The notes below the pieces were generated by a model that saw nothing but the letters and a program-made list of their open reading frames with translations, searched no databases and was not told the DNA's origin. From the NCBI RefSeq assembly GCF_963924675.1, contig NC_089226.1, forward strand, positions 52,097,124-52,161,123: a stretch of DNA of 64,000 nucleotides, given 5' to 3'. Shown here one piece after another: positions 33,128 to 44,601 of this stretch; within the stretch, counting starts at the first letter, position 1; each line of letters starts with the position of its first letter. The position numbers were made by a program, and so were the translations under genes. Source of the stretch: Phocoena phocoena. Its lineage: Eukaryota; Chordata; Mammalia; Artiodactyla; Phocoenidae.

Positions 33128-35557
33128 GATTCCATATATATGTGTTAGCATACGGTATTTGTTTTTCTCTTTCTGACTTACTTCACTCTGTATGACAGAC
33201 TCTCGGTCCATCCACCTCACTACCAATAACTCAATTTCGTTTCTTTTTATGGCTGAGTAATATTCCATTGTATATATGTGCCACATCTTCTTTATCCATT
33301 CATCTGTTGATGGACATTTAGGTTGCTTCCATGTCCTGGCTATTGTAAATAGAGCACAATGAACATATTGGTACATGACTCATTTTGAATTACGGTATTC
33401 TCAGGGTATATGCCCAGTAGTGGGATTGCTCAGTCGTATAGTAGTTCTATTTTTAGTATCTTAAGGAACCTCCGTACTGTTCTCCATAGTGGCTGTATCA
33501 ATTTACATTACCACCAACAGTGAGGAGTGTTCCCTTTTCTACACACCTTCTCCAGCATTTATTGTTTCTAGATTTTTTGATGATGGCCATTCTGAGCGGT
33601 GTGAGATGATATCTCATTGTAGTTTTGATTTGCATTTCTCTAATGATTAATGATGTTGAGCATTCTTTCATGTGTTTGTTGGCAATCTGTATATCTTCTT
33701 TAGAGAAGTGTCTATTTAGGTCTTCTGCCCATTTTTGGATTGGGCTATTTATTTTTTTGTTATTGAGCTGCAGGAGCTGCTTGTAAATTTTGGAGATTAA
33801 TCCTTTGTCAGTTGCTTCATTTGCAAATATTTTCTCCCATTCTGAGGGTTGTCTTTTGCTCGTGTTTATGGTTTCCTTTGCTGTGCAAAAGCTTTTAAGT
33901 TTCGTTAGGTCCCATTTGTTTATTTTGATTTGTATTTCCATTTCTCTAGGAGGTGGGTCAAAAAGGATCTTGCTGTGATTTATGTCATGGAGTGTTCTGC
34001 CTATGTTTTCCTCTAAGAGTTTGATAGTTTCTGGCTTTATATTTACGTCTTTAATCCATTTTGAGCTTATTTTTGTGTATGGTGTTAGGGAGTGTTCTAA
34101 TCTCATACTTTTATATGTAGCTGTCCAGTCTTCCCAGCACCCCTTATTGAAGCGGCTGTCTCTTCTCCACTGTATATTCTTGCCTCCTTTATCAAAGATA
34201 AGGGGACCATATGTGCGTGGGTTTATCTCTGGGGTTTCTATCCTGTTCCGTTGATCTATATTTCTGTTTCTGTGCCAGTACCATACTGTCTTGAATACTG
34301 TAGCTTTGTAGTATACTCTAAAGTCAGGGAGCCTGATTCCTCCAGCTCCATTTTTCGTTCTCAAGATTGCTTTGGCTATTCGGGGTCTTCTGTGTTTCCA
34401 TACAAATTGTGAATTTTTTTGTTCTAGTTCTGTGAAAAATGCCATCAGTAGTTTGATAGGGATTGCATTGAATCTGTAGATTGCTTTGGGTAGTAGAGTC
34501 ATTTTCACAATGTTGATTCTTCCAATCCAAGAACATGGTATATCTCTCCATCTATTTGTATCATCTTTAATTTCTTTCATCAGTGTCTGATAATTTTCTA
34601 CATACAGGTCTTTTGTCTCCTTAGGTAGGTTTATTCCTAGATATTTTATTCTTTTTGTTGCAGTGGTAAGTGGGAGTGTTTTCTTGATTCCACTTTCAGA
34701 TTTTTCATCACTAGTGTATAGGAATGCCAGAGTTTTCTGTGCATTAATTTTGTATCCTGCTACTTAACCAAATTCATTGATTAGCTGTAGTAGTTTTCTG
34801 GTAGCATCTTTAGGATTCTCTATGTATAGTATCATGTCATCTGCAAACAGTGACAGCTTTACTTCTTCTTTTCCAATTTGGATTCCTTTTATTTCTTTTC
34901 TTCTCTGATTGCTGTGGCTAAAACTTCCAAAACTATGGTTGAATAATAGTGGTGAAAGTGGGCAACTTTGTCTTGTTCCTTATCTTAGTGGAAATGGTTT
35001 CAGTTTTTCACCATTCAGGATGATGTTGGCTGTGGGTTTGTCATTATGGCCTTTACTATGTTGAGGAAAGTTCCCTTTATGCCTACTTTCTGCAGGGTTT
35101 TTATCATAAATGTGTGTTGAATTTTGTCGAAAGCTTTCTATGCGTCTATTGAGGTGATCATATGGTTTTTATTCTTCAATTTGTTAATATGGTGTGTCAC
35201 GTTGATTGATTTGCATATATTGAAGAATCCTTGCATTCCTGGAATAAACCCCACTTGATCATGGTGTATGATCCTTCTAATGTGCTGTTGGATTCTTTTT
35301 GCTAGTATTTTGTTGAGGATTTTTGCATCTGTGTTCATCAGTGATATTGGCCTGTAGTGTTCTTTCTTTGTGACATCTTTGTCTGGTTTTGGTATCAGGG
35401 TGATGGTGGCCTTGTAGAATGAGTTTGGGAGTGTTCCTCCCTCTGCTATGTTTTGGAAGAGTTTGAGGAGTATAGGTGTTATCTGTTCTCTAAATGTTTG
35501 ATAGAATTCGCCTGTGAAGCCATCTGGTCCTGGGCTTTTGTTTGTTGGAAGATTTTT

Positions 35558-35764
35558 TTTTTTTTTTTTTTTGTGGTACACGGGCCTCTCACTGTTGTGG
35601 CATCTACCATTGCGGAGCACAGGCTCTGGACGCGCAGGCTCAGTAGCCATGGCTCACGGGCCTAGCCGCTTCGCGGCATGTGGGATCTTCCCAGACCGGG
35701 TCACGAACCCGTGTCCCTTGCATCTGCAGGCGGACTCTCAACCAGTGCGCCAACAAGGAAACCC
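35558..35764 (-). mobile_element. CHR-2-like SINE inserted in L1 ORF2
   Basis: Poly-T then 'GTGGTACACGGGCCTCTCAC' to 'CAACAAGGAAACCC' (a mutated head). The target duplication TTGTTGGAAGATTTTT is exact (35542-35557 and 35765-35780). The insertion lies just upstream of the 'KSPGPDGF' RT motif and is younger than the L1. Confidence 0.95.
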
Positions 35765-36540
35765 TTGTTGGAAGATTTTTAACCACCCTTTCAATTTCAG
35801 TGCTTGTGATTGGTCTGTTCATATTTTCTATTTCTTCCTGGTTCAGTCTTGGCAGCTTGTGCATTTGTAAGTATTTGTCCATTTATTCCAGATTGTCCAC
35901 TTTATTGGCATAGACTTGCTTGTAGTAATCTCTCATGATCCTTTGTATTTCTGCAGTGTCAGTTGTTACTTCTCCTTTTTCATTTCTAATTTTATTGATT
36001 TGTGTCTTCTCCCTTTTTTTCTTGATGAGTCTGGCTAATGGTTTATCAATTTTGTTTATCTTTTCAAAGAACCAGCTTTTAGTTTTATTGATCTTTGCTG
36101 TCATTTCCTTCATTTCTTTTTCATTTATTTCTAATCTGATCTTTATGATTTCTTTCCTTCTGCTAACTTTGGGGGTTTTTTGTTCTTCTTTCTCTAATTG
36201 CTTTAGGTGCAAGGTTAGGTTGTTTATTTGAGATGTTTCCTGTTTCTTAGGGTAGGATTGTATTGATATAAACTTCCCTCTTAGAACTGCTTTTGCTGCA
36301 TCCCATAGGTTTTGTGTCATTGTGTTTTCATTATCATTCTTTTCTAGGTATTTTTTGATTTCCTCTTTGATTTCTTCAGTGATCACTTCGTTATTAAGTA
36401 GTGTATTGTTTAGCCTCCATGTTTCTATTTTTTACAGATCTTTTCCTGTAATTGATATCTAGTCTCATAGTGTTGTGGTTGGAAAAGCTTCTTGATACTA
36501 TTTCAATTTTCTTAAATTTACCAATGCTTGATTTGTGACC

Positions 36541-36570
36541 TCTCAACCACTGCGCCACCAGGGAAGCCCT
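36541..36570 (-). mobile_element. 30-bp SINE head remnant at a deletion junction
   Basis: 'TCTCAACCACTGCGCCACC' plus 'AGGGAAGCCCT' is the reversed first 30 bases of a CHR SINE. On one side is the start of L1 ORF2, on the other the end of the endonuclease domain. The SINE body, its A tail and several hundred bases of L1 are missing. A 65-residue open frame (36394-36591, -) runs through this fusion and is an artefact of it. Confidence 0.9.
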
Positions 36571-36731
36571 GGGTCTTGTTTTTGTATCCATTCAGCCAAT
36601 CTGTGTCTTTTGGTGGGAGCATGTAGTCCATTTACATTTAAGGTAATTATCGGTATGTATGTTCCTATTCCCATTTTCTTAATTGTTTTGGGTTTGTTGC
36701 TGTAGGTCTTTTCCTTCTCTGTGTTTCTTGC

Positions 36732-37658
36732 CTAGAGAAGTTCCTTTAGCATTTGTTGTAAAGTTGGTTTGGTGGTGCTGAACTCTCTCAGCTTTTGCTT
36801 GTCTGTAAAGATTTTAATTTCTCCATCGAATCTGAATGAGACAATTGCTGGGTAACCTTGGTTGTGGGTTTTTCTCCTTCATCAGTTTAAGTATGTCCCA
36901 CTCCCTTCTGGCTTGCAGAGTTTCTGCTGAAAGATCAGCTGTTAACCTTATGGGGATTCCCTTGTGTGTCATTTGTTGTTTTTCCCTTGCTGCTTTTAGT
37001 ATGTGTTCTTTGTATTTAATTTTTGTAAGTTGATTAATATGTGTCTTGGCGTGTTCTCCTTGGATTTATCCTGTATGGGACTCTCTGTGCTTTTTGAACT
37101 TGATTAACTATTTCTTTTCCCATATTAGGGAAGCTTTCAACTATAATCTCTTCAAATATTTTCTCAGTCCTTTTATTTTTCTGTTCTTCTTCTGGGACCC
37201 CTATAATTGGACTGTTGGTGCATTTAATGTTGTCCCAGAGGTCTCTGAGATTGTCCTCAGTTCTTTTCATTCTTTTTTCTATATTCTGCTCTGCAGTAGT
37301 TGTTTCCACTATTTTATCTTCCAGGTCACTTATCCGTTCTTCTGCCTCAGTTATTCTGCTATTGATCCCTTCTAGAGTATTTTTAATTTCATTTATTGTG
37401 TTGTTGATTGTTGCTTGTTTCCTCTTTAGTTCTTCTAGGTCCTTGTTAAATGTTTCTTGCATTTTCTCTATTGTGTTTCCAAGATTGTGGATCATCTTTA
37501 CTATCATTATTCTGAATTCTTTTTAGGTAGACTGACTATTTCCTCTTCATTTGTTAGGTCTGGTGGGTTTTTACCTTGCTCCTTCATCTGTTGTGTGTTT
37601 TTCTGTCTTATTTTGCTTATCTGTTTTGGGGGTCTCCTTTTTGCAGGCTGCAGGTTCA
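36732..37658 (-). pseudogene. L1 ORF1 (RNA-binding coiled-coil protein), frameshifted
   Basis: ORF1p normally coats L1 RNA as a trimer. From the start (MNLQPAKRRPPKQ, complement of about 37658) a basic N-terminus leads to a frame break near 37507. A long coiled coil follows (heptads from 'MIHNLGNTIEKMQETFNKDL' through 'RISDLEDKI'), then the RRM region ('NSPIIGVPEEEQ') and the C-terminal domain, reached after a second frame change near 37035 where the open frame stops at RQDTY. The reading resumes in another frame to a TAG at 36732-36734. Length is about that of mammalian ORF1p. At least two frameshifts make it non-functional. Confidence 0.9.
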
Positions 37659-39518
37659 TAGTTCCCGTTGTTTTTGGTGTCTGTCCCCAGTGGCTCAAGT
37701 TGGTTCAGTGGCTTCTGTAGGCTTCCTGGTGGAGGGGACTAGTGCCTGTGTTCTGCTGGATGAGGCTGGATCTTGTGTTTCTGGTGGGCAGGTCCACGTC
37801 TGGTGGTGTGTTTTGGGGTGTCTGTGGCCTTATTATGATTTTAGGCAGCCTCTCTGCTAATGGGTGGTGTTGTGTTCCTGTCTTGCTAGTCGTTTGGCAT
37901 AGGGTGTCCAGCACTGTAGCTTGCAGGTCGTTGAGTGAAGCTGGGTCTTGGTGTTGAGATGTAGATCCCTGGGAGATTTTTGCCGTTTGATATTACGTGG
38001 AGCTGGGAGGTCTCTTGTGGACCAGTGTCCTCAGGTTGGCTCTCCCACCTCAGAGGAACAGCATTGACTCCCGGCTGGAGCACCAAGAGCCTGTCATCCA
38101 CATGGCTCAGAATAAAAGGGAGAAAAAGAAGTAAGAAAGAAAGAGAAGAAAGGAAGGAAGGAGGAAAGAAATGAAAAAAGTTTTTTTTAAGGAAAAAAAA
38201 AAAAAAAAAACGGACGGACAGAACCGTAGGACAGATGGTGAAAGCATAGCTATACAGACAAAATCTCACACAGAAGCACACACATACACACTCACAAAAA
38301 GAGGAAAAGGGGAAAAAATAATATATTTTGCTCCCAAAGTCCACCTCCTCAATTTGGGATGATTCGTTGTCTATTCAGGTTTTTCACAGATGCAGGGTGA
38401 ATGTGGAGATTTAATCTGCTGCTCTTGAGGCTGCTGGGAGAAATTTCCCTTTCTCTTTGTCCGCACAGCTCCCTGGGCTCAGCTTTGGATTTGGCCCCGC
38501 CTCTGCGTGTAGGTCGCCTGAGGGCGTCTCTGCTTCGCTCAGACAGGACGGGGTTAAAGGAGCAGCTGATTCGAGGGCTCTGGCTCACTCAGGGCGGGGG
38601 GAGGGAGGGCTACGTATGTGGGGCGTGCCTACGGCGGCAGAGGCCTGCGTTACGTTGCACGAGCCTGAGGCGCACCGTGCGTTTTCCTGGGGACGTTTTC
38701 CCTGGATCCCAGGACCCTGGCAGTGGCGGACTGCACAGGCTCCCAGGAAGGGAGGTGTGGAGAGTGACCTGTGCTCGCACACAGGCTTCTTGGTGGCTGC
38801 AACAGCAGCCTTAGCGTCTCATGCCCGTCTCTGGGGTCCGCGCTGATAGCCGCGGCTTGTGCCCGTCTCTGGAGCTCCTTTATGCAGCGCTGTTAATCCT
38901 CTTTCCTCGCGCACCAGGAAACAAAGAGGGAAGAAAAAGTCTCTTGCCTCTTTGGCAGCTCCAGACTTTTCCCGGACTCCCTCCTGGCTAGCTGTGGCGC
39001 ACTAGTCCCTTCAGGCTGTGTTCACGCCGCCAGTCCTCTCCTTGCCCTCCGACCGAAGCCCGAGCCTCAGCTCCCAGCCCCGCCCGCCCCGGCGGATGAG
39101 CAGACAAGCCTCTCGGCCTGGTGAGTGCGGGTCGGCACAGATCCTCCGTGCGGGAATCTCTCCACTTTGCCCTCCGCACCCCTGTTGCTGCGCTCTCCTC
39201 CATGGCTCCGAAGCTTACCCCCTCCGCCACCCGCAGTCTCCGCCCGCGAAGGGGCTTCCTAGTGTGTGGAAACGTTTCCTCCTTCACAGCTCCCTCCCAT
39301 TGGTGCGGGTCCTGTCCCTATTCTTTGTCTCTGTTTTTTCTTTTGCCCTACCCAGGTATGTGGGGAGTTTCTTGCCTTTTGGGAGGTCTGAGGTCTTCTG
39401 CCAGCGTTCAGTGGGTGTTCTGTAGGAGTTGTTCCACATATAGATTTATTTCTGGTGTATCTGTGGGGAGGAAGGTGATCTCCGCGTCTTTTACTCTTCT
39501 GCCATCTTCCTCAACTCC
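37659..39518 (-). promoter_or_regulatory. L1 5' UTR with internal promoter, CpG-rich
   Basis: The sense start reads TGGGAGTTGAGGAAGATGGC; AAGATGGC (complement of 39501-39508) is the YY1-type site that positions transcription in L1 promoters. 38450-39260 is rich in CpG and GC compared with the AT-rich surroundings. 38105-38220 is a purine tract (GAAAG/GGAA) on the plus strand ending in A18. Several open frames on both strands (38401-39558) reflect the GC richness and are not called genes. Confidence 0.8.
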
Positions 39519-39532
39519 CATGATTAATTCTT

Positions 39533-39984
39533 ATATAAGTGTTTTCCTTGGTTCTTAAAGAGAAACGGAAATAAGTATGGGAAGTTACAATTCCATTCTT
39601 AATGCTATAAAAAAGTTAAGATTTTTATACTTGTTTCTTATTACATGTCTGGGAGAAGAAGAAAGTAGCAGAGACGGAAAGGGAGCATTAATTTTAAGAA
39701 AAATAGAAGAAAGAGAGATTAAAGTGGAATAGAGCTCCAATCCTGACAGCACCATTTAGTGCTTTTGAGTTTCTGTCGAGTCATTCATTAAGAAAAGAAA
39801 ACTAAAAGAATAGGGAGACAAAATAATAAAAAATGTATATTATATTTGTAATGATCCTCATTTACAGAAGCTATTGTATTCAAAAGGAGTCAGTAGAGCA
39901 TTGAGCAGTCAAAATTTGACCTAATAAATGTCTGTCTCTCCTTTGAATCACCTCTTCATTCTTTGTTTCCTTGTCCCTGTGATT
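39533..39984. other. No gene seen
   Basis: AT-rich flank of the L1. Confidence 0.4.
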
Positions 39985-40215
39985 TAGTTGCCTTCTTCTT
40001 TAAGACACAGCTCAAGGATCACCTTCTTCAAAAAAGCCTTTCCTATATGGACAGATAGGGATGGTGTGTATGTGTGTGTGTGTGTGTGTGTGTTGGGAGG
40101 AGAAGGGTTTCCTCTGTACTCCCATAGACCTTGTGATTCCTTCTATAATAGCATTTTGTGCAGTCCTAATAGCACATCATTTATTTTCTCCCAGTTCTCT
40201 CTGTCTTACTTATGG
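39985..40215 (+). repeat. L2 LINE 3' end, plus strand, with (TG)n
   Basis: 'AGACACAGCTCAAGGATCACC', 'AAAAGCCTTTCCTATATGG' and 'TACTCCCATAGACCTTGTG' follow L2. A (TG)n array at 40064-40093 has grown inside it. Confidence 0.75.
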
Positions 40216-40925
40216 GTTGGGGGATGTATTTTAAATGTGGAGCACAATTCTTAGTGAAAGGTAACCACTTAGCGAATAGATGTCACACAATTAAAATCTA
40301 AGCTGCCACAATGGATTTTATCTTTATAGAGACATTTACAGACTACGTCAGATTCAACCTCTTTTAGTATCTTGTCCCTCCCACAGTATTCCCTGCAGTA
40401 CTTACCAAAGGTTTGTAGACAGTGGCTACCAGACAGTGTTTCCTGATGGAAAGGAATCTAAGCAGCTATCATGAAATTAGTCTGTTTATAAAACTACCTA
40501 AACCGATTTCATTATTAATCATTTTATGCCATGTCTCTGAATGTTTTTCCATTTTACAAATAGTAATAGAAGACTCCAAAAGGGTGAAATTTTTCCTCCA
40601 AAGGATTGTGATAAAACAATAATTTAAAACTTTCAAATTCTCCCCGCACCCCCATAACACACAATTCAATACAACAATCATTCATTGCAGTGACAAGAGG
40701 CAGTTGCCATCATCCATAATCAAGTATGATTTTAAAGAATTAGGGGATGCTTAACCTAAAATAACAAAAGTAAATAGTTTATCAATACAGAAATTATTTT
40801 TTCTCCAAAACATTACCTACTGCTTTATTAAGTTTTATCATGACTAGCATATCATTTTCTCATATAAATAATATGCTGTAATATTCCTCTAATGTCACAA
40901 TTATTCATGTTGCTATCCTTAGTTG
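40216..40925. other. No gene seen
   Basis: Short overlapping frames on both strands at 40422-40681; no content recognised. Confidence 0.4.
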
Positions 40926-40929
40926 TTAG

Positions 40930-41075
40930 CAGAGCACTTCCATGTGTGTTCAGTCTTTGAAAGGAGGTAAGCAATTTCTCTAGCTCCATTTCATATATGA
41001 GGAAGATGAGTCTGAGGTAAATTTATTTCAGGAAAACCACCGTAAAGTTAAAGGGCAAAGGCAGGCTGTAAATCT
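40930..41075 (-). repeat. MIR SINE, minus strand
   Basis: 'CTCCATTTCATATATGAGG', 'AAGATGAGTCTGAGGTAAATT' and 'AAAGGCAGGCTGTAAATC' are reversed MIR blocks. Confidence 0.55.
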
Positions 41076-42325
41076 GTTTTTAAATTGTCTTGCTGAGGTC
41101 ATAATCTATTTTTGCCAATAAGTACATATCCCATTGTTTCTTTTGTGGTAATGATATCATGGCCACACAAGTTTCAGATATGTGTCCATGTCCTATCTTT
41201 CTCTCTACTTTAGAAGCTTAAAATATCCTTTTACTGTCTTATTTCCCTGACAGAATCATTGGCATATGTGAACAATTAAATTTTTATTTAATTATTCCCT
41301 AATAACACTATTTTGTAATCTTATGAAAACATTGTTCACATTATAATCTTAATATAATATTCATTTATTTTGTAAACATTTGGGTAAAATTTTGCTAATG
41401 CAATACAGATGCAGAGATTAAAATCCAGGGCAATACCTTCAAGGAAATGAAGTTAAGCCTTGATGGCAAATTGATTTCATCCAGTGTGATCACCTTTCAT
41501 CATTTAGAAAAGGCTTCTGTTTGCACTGTATGAAGGATCATGAGCCTGTGTCCAACCTTGATAAATAAGAGTGCTGAGATCAACTAGTAATGTCTCCAAT
41601 AAGAAAAGGATAGGAAATGACTGCACATAGGTCAGAAATACCTGGAGTGATGGATAACATTCCCCTGGATTTAGTTAGTGATTTTGTTTTATTTTTTACA
41701 ATAAAAATATGTGTGTATTTTAGATTTTATAAATAATATGTGCTCATTTAGCAAAAATCAAATACAGAACATGTTTAGGAAAAAAGTAGAAACACTGTGC
41801 TTTACTCTGAGATGTTTACTATTAATGTTTTGGTGATCATCCTTATGTAGTTCACTGTATGTCTACAACATGCACACAAATATTTATACACTATAAATTT
41901 ACATAGACTCTATCATACACATATATTTATTTTGGATATAAACATCTTGATTTTTCTTTATTTTCTTAAAATATTTTTGTCAGTTTATTGGTTTGTTTGC
42001 TGATCCACTGCCAACATTCTTCTTCCTTCACCACCCCAGTACTAAGTAGCCCATGTAAGCAATGTGATAATATTTATCCATGCTGATGTAATCACACAAA
42101 TGTCTCTCTCTCTCTCTCTCTCTCTGACATACCCACACACAGAAAACATATCTACACACATATGATTTTGTCATCATTTGTTTAAAATGTGATTATCTTT
42201 TACATACTTCCCCACATCTTACTTCTTCTCATTTAACAGCCTGGAAAGCCCTCCAAATAAACTGCCCAGCTATTTTCTTTGAATACTTTTCCATAGTTAA
42301 CAAATCATTTCAATATCTAGTTTCT
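41076..42325. other. No gene seen; old repeat possible
   Basis: 41700-42250 has words of an old LINE-like sequence ('TTGGTGATCATCCTTATG', 'CATTTAACAGCCTGG') but no family I can fix. A (TC)n array lies at 42102-42125. Confidence 0.35.
42102..42125 (+). repeat. (TC)n microsatellite
   Basis: Twelve uninterrupted TC units. Confidence 0.95.
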
Positions 42326-42329
42326 AATT

Positions 42330-42525
42330 CAGGTTCAATAAGCCCCTGAGGTAGTTATACCAGATATTGTTTCTTTTTCATTCTTATAATGAGTAAACTA
42401 CAATTCAGAGAGATTAAGTGACTTGTTCATGTCTGACAAGCATTAAATGATAAGGAAAAAAAAGTTTACCTAGATCTCCCTGGTCCTAGGCCCAGCACCT
42501 TCCACTCTGCTAGTAACTGCCACAG
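42330..42525 (-). repeat. MIR SINE, minus strand
   Basis: 'AAGCCCCTGAGGTAGTTATACC', 'CAATTCAGAGAGATTAAGTG' and 'CAGCACCTTCCACTCTGCTAG' follow the reversed MIR. Confidence 0.75.
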
Positions 42526-43645
42526 TTAAGTTTAGGATTGTTCCAGAAAGGCTCAAGGGAAAGAGTGAAAGGTTCTGTACTAGGAGCTTCAAAATTCACT
42601 TATTCAATGTCACTGTCGTGATAATAACATTCAAAGTATTATGATACTCATTTTCCAGAATAAGGATCTGAGATCAGAGTTCATAGAACATACCCAGAGT
42701 GCATCAGAGATGAAGGAGATTTTCTCTGACTAATTGGTACTTAGTGCCATAGGAGGAATAATGAGATGAGAGAGGGTATCATTCATTGTTACAATGCACC
42801 TGTACTGAACTAACAAGTGAATATTTGGGGTCTAGAATTTGGACTCCTATGTCTGAAGAGATTACATTTTATCTATGGCTTCTCAATTTTTAAGGACAAG
42901 GCTGAGTGGGACTAAGGCGAAATCCTTGGGCAGCCGTAATAATGCCATTTCTTTATAATGTATGAGGAATGAAAAAAAGCCACATGCGTTTTATATAATC
43001 CTATCCATTACACATAAGTTATACAAAGTGCCACAGGTTTTTTTTCTCAGATAAGCAATGCTACTATGTCAATTTTTCAAGGACATGGAAAGACGTATGT
43101 ATCTGTGTGTGTATGTGTTTAATACTGATAGACATTCTTGCTGTGCATTAGATGCCCGGCATTTGGCTTTGTGTGGAATTTACAAAACTCAGATAAATAG
43201 TGGATGGGTGGCAAAAATAAATAAAGTGCTGCTTTGTCAAGAGAAAAAAAAAAAGAATTTTCTGAAATTCAGGATATAGATAATAACATATGTCACTATA
43301 GATTGCACATTCTGTTTGACTAGTTGATTTGAGGAGTCGTAAGATATTTTTAGACCTAGAAATAGCATAAGATGTGTTCTATTGTGTTTAGCGTTTACCA
43401 TCAACAGAGTACTCTACTCTGTAAAGAACATAATATTGGAACGAACTGTCCAGGTTTACACAAAGAAATATGGGAGCCAAGAATAAGCAATTGTTCTAGG
43501 CATTTTGACTGTGTAAATAGGTCAGTGATGTGGTGTCCAAATGTATTATTTCCTTTACCTACATATTACACAGCCTATGTCCACAAAAAGATTGGAAGTG
43601 GCTTGTATATGGTACATGTACTATTTAAAACAATGGTCACTTCCT
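42526..43645. other. No gene or named repeat seen
   Basis: 42600-42740 has faint MIR words. The frames at 43058 and 43372 (+) are unsupported. Confidence 0.4.
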
Positions 43646-43649
43646 TTGT

Positions 43650-43860
43650 CTAAGGCATTTAACTTGGTGTTGTCATGTGTATTATCTCATTTGATGCTCA
43701 TATTAACTATATGAAGTGATCTTTGTTACCCTCACATTACCAAAGAGATTAACTTACTCTTCCAGTACATTGTGGCAGAGTTAGAATGGGAACCAATTCT
43801 ATCAAAGACCGGTCTTCTGCACTATGCTTTCAGATGCCATTCAAAACAGTCCTCATTACC
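43650..43860 (-). repeat. MIR SINE, minus strand
   Basis: 'ATGTGTATTATCTCATTTGATG', 'GGCAGAGTTAGAATGGGAACC' and 'GTCTTCTGCACTATGCTTTC' follow the reversed MIR. Confidence 0.75.
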
Positions 43861-44315
43861 ACATAAATGAATACTGATATGAAATGTTCATGAATTATTC
43901 TAAATCATGGAAGGTTAGACCTTTTCAGATGAAAATGTACTATTAGTTGCAATTGGTTACTTTAGTATTAGTAGGTCTGATGTTTTATATGGCTCCAAAT
44001 TACTGGAAAAAAATCAGCATGACCCGCATACACTACTATGTAGAAATGAATTATAAATAATTTTGTACAAGTTTCCATAGAATCTAGCATAAATTCAATC
44101 ATTTCAGTGTATGAAGTGGTCTAAGAGTATACTCAGGACCATAAAACATTTTCTTTAATATACTTTATTAAAAGTTACCCAAGATCCAGGATTTTTTAAA
44201 AAATTCCATTAGATTTTCCATTAAAATCTAACTGATGAGGCTAATTAAAAGGTACCATTAAACATTTAAATGTATTAAATAATACTATAGTAGATGGATG
44301 AGATATGTAATTTTA
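43861..44315. other. No gene seen
   Basis: AT-rich, nothing named. Confidence 0.4.
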
Positions 44316-44319
44316 TGAA

Positions 44320-44480
44320 TCATTCTCACTGTTTAATGTGGTATGTATTATTCCCATTTTGTAGCTGAGAAACTGATGTTCAGAGACATTAAGTACTTTT
44401 TCCAAGGAGACATACTCCTAAATGGCATAGCGTGGATCAGACTCAGGTTTTTCAGTTCCAAAGACTCGTCTGCACCACAG
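44320..44480 (-). repeat. MIR SINE, minus strand
   Basis: 'TATTATTCCCATTTTGTAGC', 'TGAGAAACTGATGTTCAGAG' and 'CGTGGATCAGACTCAGG' are reversed MIR blocks. Confidence 0.75.
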
Positions 44481-44572
44481 CAAGATTTGTAATATCTTCC
44501 TTTACAATAACAGAATTTGAACTTGATGAACACAGTCCAAAATGACCAATTGAAGGGATTTCTCTCACATAA

Positions 44573-44601
44573 TGTGTGTGTGTGCGTGTGTGTGTGTGTG
44601 T
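44573..44601 (+). repeat. (TG)n microsatellite
   Basis: Fourteen TG units with one CG interruption. Confidence 0.95.

Larger units (their letters stand above)
33125..36674 (-). pseudogene. L1 ORF2 (endonuclease/reverse transcriptase), broken
   Basis: In an intact L1 this protein nicks target DNA and reverse-transcribes the L1 RNA. The start ATG (complement of 36672-36674) begins MGIGTYIPIITLNVNGLHAP, the N-terminal endonuclease with its Asn. After about 35 residues the code jumps, over a SINE remnant at 36541-36570, to the end of the endonuclease domain (IVSRSFSNHN at about 36470). Downstream are the RT fingers ([18 protein letters not shown], near 35320) and the catalytic FADD (34836-34847 on the complement). 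A TAA interrupts the frame at 34764-34766, two bases into what is normally a Lys codon context. 33498-34580 is a 360-residue open stretch of the thumb and C-terminal region, and 33125-33376 gives the Cys-rich-tail end. A SINE at 35558-35764 splits the RT N-terminal part. Not translatable as one protein. Confidence 0.9.
32711..39518 (-). mobile_element. L1 LINE with both ends, minus strand, defective
   Basis: This element has both L1 ends: a poly-A tail (T run at 32711) and, at the far side, a 5' UTR starting near 39518 with an AAGATGGC YY1-type site 10 bases in. Flanks carry an imperfect duplication, CATGATTCTTCT (32699-32710) and CATGATTAATTCTT (39519-39532). In sense order it holds a 5' UTR of about 1.86 kb, ORF1 (37658-36732), a short spacer, ORF2 (36674-33125) and a 3' UTR with a (CA)n block. 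ORF1 is frameshifted, ORF2 has lost the middle of its endonuclease domain, carries a nonsense codon and is split by a SINE. It is therefore dead, but the moderate divergence suggests a cetartiodactyl-age insertion. Confidence 0.9.

Noticed and set aside
33498..34580. 360-residue frame as a host gene
   Set aside because: The sequence is the C-terminal part of L1 ORF2 and lies between other L1 parts in the right order.
38401..39558. CpG island promoter of a host gene with ORFs of 129-145 residues
   Set aside because: The segment is continuous with L1 ORF1 on one side and ends in the L1 5' terminus with a target duplication on the other; it is the L1 5' UTR.
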